Assembly: GCA_015657535.1 (NCBI GenBank) | Contig: JADHZB010001978.1 | Span: 1-64,000 of the forward strand | Direction: 5' to 3' | Length of the DNA: 64,000 bases | Source: Nephromyces sp. MM_2019 | Lineage: Eukaryota; Apicomplexa; Aconoidasida; Nephromycida | In this document: positions 59,601-64,000 of the stretch, one piece after another | Numbering within the stretch: the stretch's first letter is position 1 | Layout of the letters: the number at the start of each line of letters is the position of its first letter | Translations under genes and position numbers: made by a program | The notes under the pieces: generated by a model | Database searches by the model: none | What the model was told of the DNA's origin: nothing | Seen by the model: only the letters and a program-made list of their open reading frames with translations

Positions 59601-62600
59601 CCAGATTCAAAATTTCAGGAGAGGGGCTTAATGAATGGTCAATTGCAGTATCTATAAGATGCATTAAGTGAAGTGTTTAGATGCTCTCACTAAAATTACG
59701 CGTTTGCTATTTCATTGCGTAGTTTGCATTTACTTTGTGGCTGATCCAGCTGTAAAGATTCAGCGTACTATTAGAATCTTTGTTTCATGCCTACGCAAGT
59801 TTCTGCAATACTCGCGTTTGCTTTCACTATAGAAATGCTTCGCATCATTTTGTTGCAGGATTTCCCTATTTTTGCTTCGCATGCACACAGTATGGATACC
59901 AGTATGAGTTTTTTTTCGACATCACTGTTTTAGGAGCTCACCTTTCCTAGACTCTCTTACTAGGGCCTTTTTCGCAGAATCTACCGCAGACTATCTATCA
60001 CCTGCATCTGCATGCTCCCCCTCTTTCACCCCAGGTAAAAAGTATCTTTCCAGACACTGAGTTTGGCTGACAATAAACCCATTTTTAGCCTTCGGGATGT
60101 GTTACCTCCTTAAAAACCTATATGCAGGCATCCCTTCGACATAGTTAACAAAAATCAATTGCGGGCATACATTTATATGCCTGGAGCTAGCTGAAAAAGC
60201 ACTAATGATCTAGGCGTAAACAAACGTGTATATATTTTTTTATTTGCAATAAGGAACGCACATCCCCTGTATATCGTGAAAATAATTTGCCTAACATAAG
60301 CCCATTTTTTTTATGCTGATAATATTTATCGTGGCGCTCAAATTGCACCCTTCATACAGGGCTATTGCAAACTTGCATCTTTTTGGGAAGGAGATTACAA
60401 GGTTTTTTCGTAACAAATAAGTTGTCCTTTCATCACTTCATTTATTCTATTTGAGGTCATCAAAAGGTTATAAAACCTCCAGCAGAATATTTTCGTTAGA
60501 GGATTCGGGTTAGAGATGGATCCCTCATATTATTATTAATTTCTCTAGGGTATCTTTATAAAATGCATCATCTCCATTCAAGGGGTATTATTTATCTTTA
60601 CCCCTTCGAATTACTCTTGACACAATTCTTAAGAAAATTGAGAAAATGCTGAAATAACTTCAATGATTGCCGACCTACACAAGCTTAGGGTAGAGGCTGA
60701 GAATGCACCTATGGCCCATGAACAGCGACGAGAGGCTCCTCATTACTATCTTCAGGTAAATTTAGCTACGGAATATTTATTGATTAGACAATGAAGCTAT
60801 AGGCTGATACAGAAAACATTTGCAGAGTATTGCTGCTTTTTTTCCAATTTGCTGACACTGATACTAAGCATAAACTAGAACAAAGCTTCAACAATTTTAT
60901 CCCACCCTCTGTTATAAGCTCCTAACCGTAAATTTATACGGAAACCTTCTCATGGGCGTACAGAAGTCTGGCAGCAATTTTCCACTGTCGAACTGGTATA
61001 CGAATAATGGCCTCTGTTATTCGGTAGTAATCACTCAGCAAACTAATCGCTGTGGCATCCTTATCCGGTTGTATATATGTTAACGAGCCACAAAATTTTT
61101 TCTGAACTCCTCGTGGCCTCAGTGAACGGTTTCGGCATAGCAGCAATCCTTAGCTGATACGAGTTCGCTAGAAGATATCTTTGGTAGTCAAGCTGGATTA
61201 AGCGAAGTATCCAGACAAGTATGAGATCGGTCGATATTTCGAGCTTAATGTGCTACTGTACACTCAAGTTATCTTGACAAATTTATTGTGGTCTACCTAC
61301 CTCTCCCAAAAAATTTTCGAGAAACTATAATGCTAGGACAAGCAGGTAGGTAGCACGATGCTATTTTTTATCTTCTAAAATGATGATTAACATTTCGCAG
61401 TCACCATGAAATAGTTTAATCCTGCTTGAATACCAAGAGAATTTCAAATTTGTGAGCATAAATAACCTAGGATTATCATTCTATGTTATACCAAAATTTT
61501 AAGTGTGCTCCAGGGAGTGGCTGCTACGGAAGGCTGGTAAACATGGTTATAGGGTGTCGTGGGCGCAGTAGGTTATCCTGCTGGACATATTACTAGCCAG
61601 CGCAGTCTCTAGCAGACTGCAGGGAGCTGATAATTGGTAATGCTAGCGCTGATAGTGGTAATTGATTTCAAAACACAAGCTGTTAAAGATGGAATTTCAG
61701 CCAGAAAACCAATATTTTCTCAATTTATGGAGGAGGCATGAACTATATAGGGGACAGCAATTACGTGTTCCTATGATACATGTAACTATTGTCAATACCA
61801 AACACCCACTGTGTAAAGCTTCTTAGATATTGTCTTTGCTAAGCGACGCAACGACTATAGCACTGAGGAGATGTGGGTCGCCAGCATCAATTTTGTATGC
61901 ACCATTGACTCCTAGAGAATGCAATCAATTTCTGCATTACACCGGTGCTGCGGGAGTGTGTTGAAATGTTTGAGCTGGGTATGTTCAGACTGAATGCAAA
62001 ATGGATTTTGCATTTATGACAGGGCATCTTTTGTTTCAGGGTACTGCAGCACCGAGGCATGTCATTTTATTATATTTGTTATTATATCACTTATGCTGGA
62101 AGAGGCCCATTCCAGCCAAATCAAAATAAAACGGCTTGCTAAATAAGCCAAGAATGCAAGGAAATATCAAAATTGAGAGGTATGGGATAACTATCCTGGG
62201 GATAACAGTGCTAGATTGAACACAGCATCTGTTTATGTAAATGTGCTGCCTTCATGTGCTGGTATCCTTTCGTCGACAAATGACATTGAGAAATTTAAGA
62301 AGGAAGTCGAAAAAGGCTGCCGGATATAATAGAGCTTCGTTTTACGAGCCCACAGAATGTGGTAGAACTTGCTTAAAGTACCAGAGTATTTGACGCTTCA
62401 CTAGCAAGTCGCTCCCATGGAAATTTCAGCACGCGCAGAAGATTTAAATGTTTTGAAAATTAGCAAACTTAACATAGAAAGGCAAGTTAGAAGCCTTATA
62501 TATTGTTTTGGTTTCAGCCCACGGATTGTGGACTCCTGCGGATATGCTTTATTTTGCTAAGCCCGACGCTATTGTTACATGCGGCGGATGTTTAGACCAG

Positions 62601-64000
62601 AACATGAATAGCTGCAGTGCCCTTTCGATACCTGCTATGAGAACAATTGCGATAAACAAGACAACTGAAATGCTTAAAAAACGTGCTTATGCAGCCATTC
62701 GTAGATGCAAATTCCTTTTTTCAGTATCCCTGACCAATTGCCGAGGCGAGAAAAGGATGTACCCACGTATATTTGCGATGATTTCTACGCAACTTGTGTC
62801 CAACCTCTTGTAATTTATCAGTGGTGACCTCAGCCAAAGAGGCATGAAGGCAGCGACTACCGGTGATAGTCGAGGCATTGACAAAGCTAGGCAAGAGGCC
62901 ACCCATCGGCGTAACCAGAACGCTACTACAAAGTACAAAGCTACTGGCTCGCTTAGCTATGTAGCTATCTTCGATCGCTTTCAAAGGGGCTATGATGACC
63001 GGACATCTGCTGCCAATCTGGAAGCCATCGTAGTCACATGTCATCTTTTTTTTTTCCAGCCAGATTGTAGTTTGGCAGAAAAGATTTCGAAGTTCTTTGT
63101 ATCATTTTTATCCGTATCTACCGAGGTGACATTTTCTTTTTAGTTAGTTTCATAACGATATTGCGTCAGCTCGGAAGTGGTTTCAGATGTGCCCAATATT
63201 TTCCTGACAGCAGATAGCTACATGATGCCTGTGTTAAACAGAAGGTATTTCTATCGCTGTACTAAACTTTTCCGTTTTTCATTTTAATTAGCAGATGCAG
63301 GGCCCCAAGTTAAGCAGCAGCTAGACAGTTTGCACGAAGGCAAAGCATGTTACTTTGCTGTGTTCGCCTTAACTTTCGATCACAAGAAATCATGGTGGTG
63401 AACCATATAGCAGAAACAGCTTTCAACATCCCTTCACACTCATGCTCGATATCAATTCTACCCGATACGATCGACAGGATAAAACGGAAAGAATCGCGCT
63501 AAACTGACCGCGAAGAATATGCTGGCGTTTAGAGCCAGGAAATCAGGAGGTTGCGATTAGAAAGCTTCCGTGAGTTTGATAGTACTTCCGCGACGCTGCT
63601 ACTTTCATAACAGGCCGAGTATGACTTCTTGCAACTCGTGACGTAGCAAGGCATTCTAGCAAAATAATCACATTGCTGTTCATTTCATATCCGATGGCTT
63701 TGGGTTGTCCCTTAACTGCGCCTCCACATATTATTTATGTGATGGCAGATCACACTGCCGCTTAGCTCAATTTTGCCGTTACTACGATTCTGTTTCAATC
63801 GGCTCATAGCTTGCTGTGAACTTTCGGATATATTAACAGCTTTTACTTGCACCTTGTAACTAATTTAGGAAAAGCCTACTCTAGTGAGTGACTATTGCAT
63901 TCCGTTTCTTACTCATGGAATGTGGACCTTGTGATCCCAGGAATGGTGACAACTTTAAATCTTTATGCCATTCTCTATAAATCGGGGGGAATCCAGGCCA

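Larger units (their letters stand above)
51200..64000. other. 12.8 kb without a recognisable gene
   Basis: No frame here shows family landmarks or a convincing exon chain. Frames at 54330-54641 (-, 103 codons), 62508-62813 (+) and 62721-63044 (-) are of the length expected by chance across a window of this composition. Sequence quality looks normal; GT/CA tracts are absent. Confidence 0.45.

Noticed and set aside
62185..62215. Segment CCTGGGGATAACAG resembling the large-subunit rRNA peptidyl-transferase region
   Set aside because: Only about 11-14 bases match and the conserved sequence that should follow in rRNA is absent, so a mitochondrial or organellar rRNA fragment is not supported.

Overview
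The window is nuclear DNA of an intron-rich unicellular eukaryote. Genes are split by GT-AG introns of roughly 100 to 1,800 bases with T-rich acceptors ending in TAG or CAG. There is no operon-like packing, and there are no prokaryotic signals. The lineage cannot be fixed from the sequence; an alveolate or similar protist is compatible, but this is inference. Exon structures below were assembled by eye from open frames, splice signals and phase matching, and have not been checked by search or RNA data.

Layout. (1) 455-1500, + strand: the last two exons of a small or partial gene of unknown function, with a perfect 23-bp hairpin in its intron. (2) 1501-5487: a GT/CT-rich spacer with an 18-bp minisatellite. 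(3) 5488-14704, +: a 14-exon pinin homologue (splicing/exon-junction factor, about 845 aa). Its introns hold GT microsatellites, two minisatellites, a 50-N assembly gap and a recurrent 12-bp palindrome GTGTAYGTACAC. (4) 14.7-17.9 kb: no firm gene. (5) 17939-19252, -: a two-exon secreted ML-domain (lipid-recognition) protein. (6) 19.3-23.3 kb: no firm gene, with two imperfect direct duplications. (7) 23299-25557, -: exons of an unidentified gene. (8) 25741-28885, -: a seven-exon mitochondrial protein with an IGR-like motif, probably ribosomal protein mS41. (9) 32261-37226, +: an eight-exon TFIIH subunit p34/Tfb4. (10) 40867-48977, -: a large, fast-evolving Ser/Lys/Glu-rich protein in at least seven exons, with a candidate upstream exon or separate gene at 50246-50722. 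(11) 51.2-64 kb: no recognisable gene, including a very AT-rich stretch at about 55.6-59.6 kb.

The recognisable genes are housekeeping functions (RNA splicing, transcription/repair, mitochondrial translation, lipid handling) and do not form a cluster with a shared pathway. The least explained structure is in the noncoding DNA: the palindromic element repeated in most of the longer pinin introns and in the intron of the upstream gene, and GT-rich tracts that mostly lie on the sense strand of the local gene.
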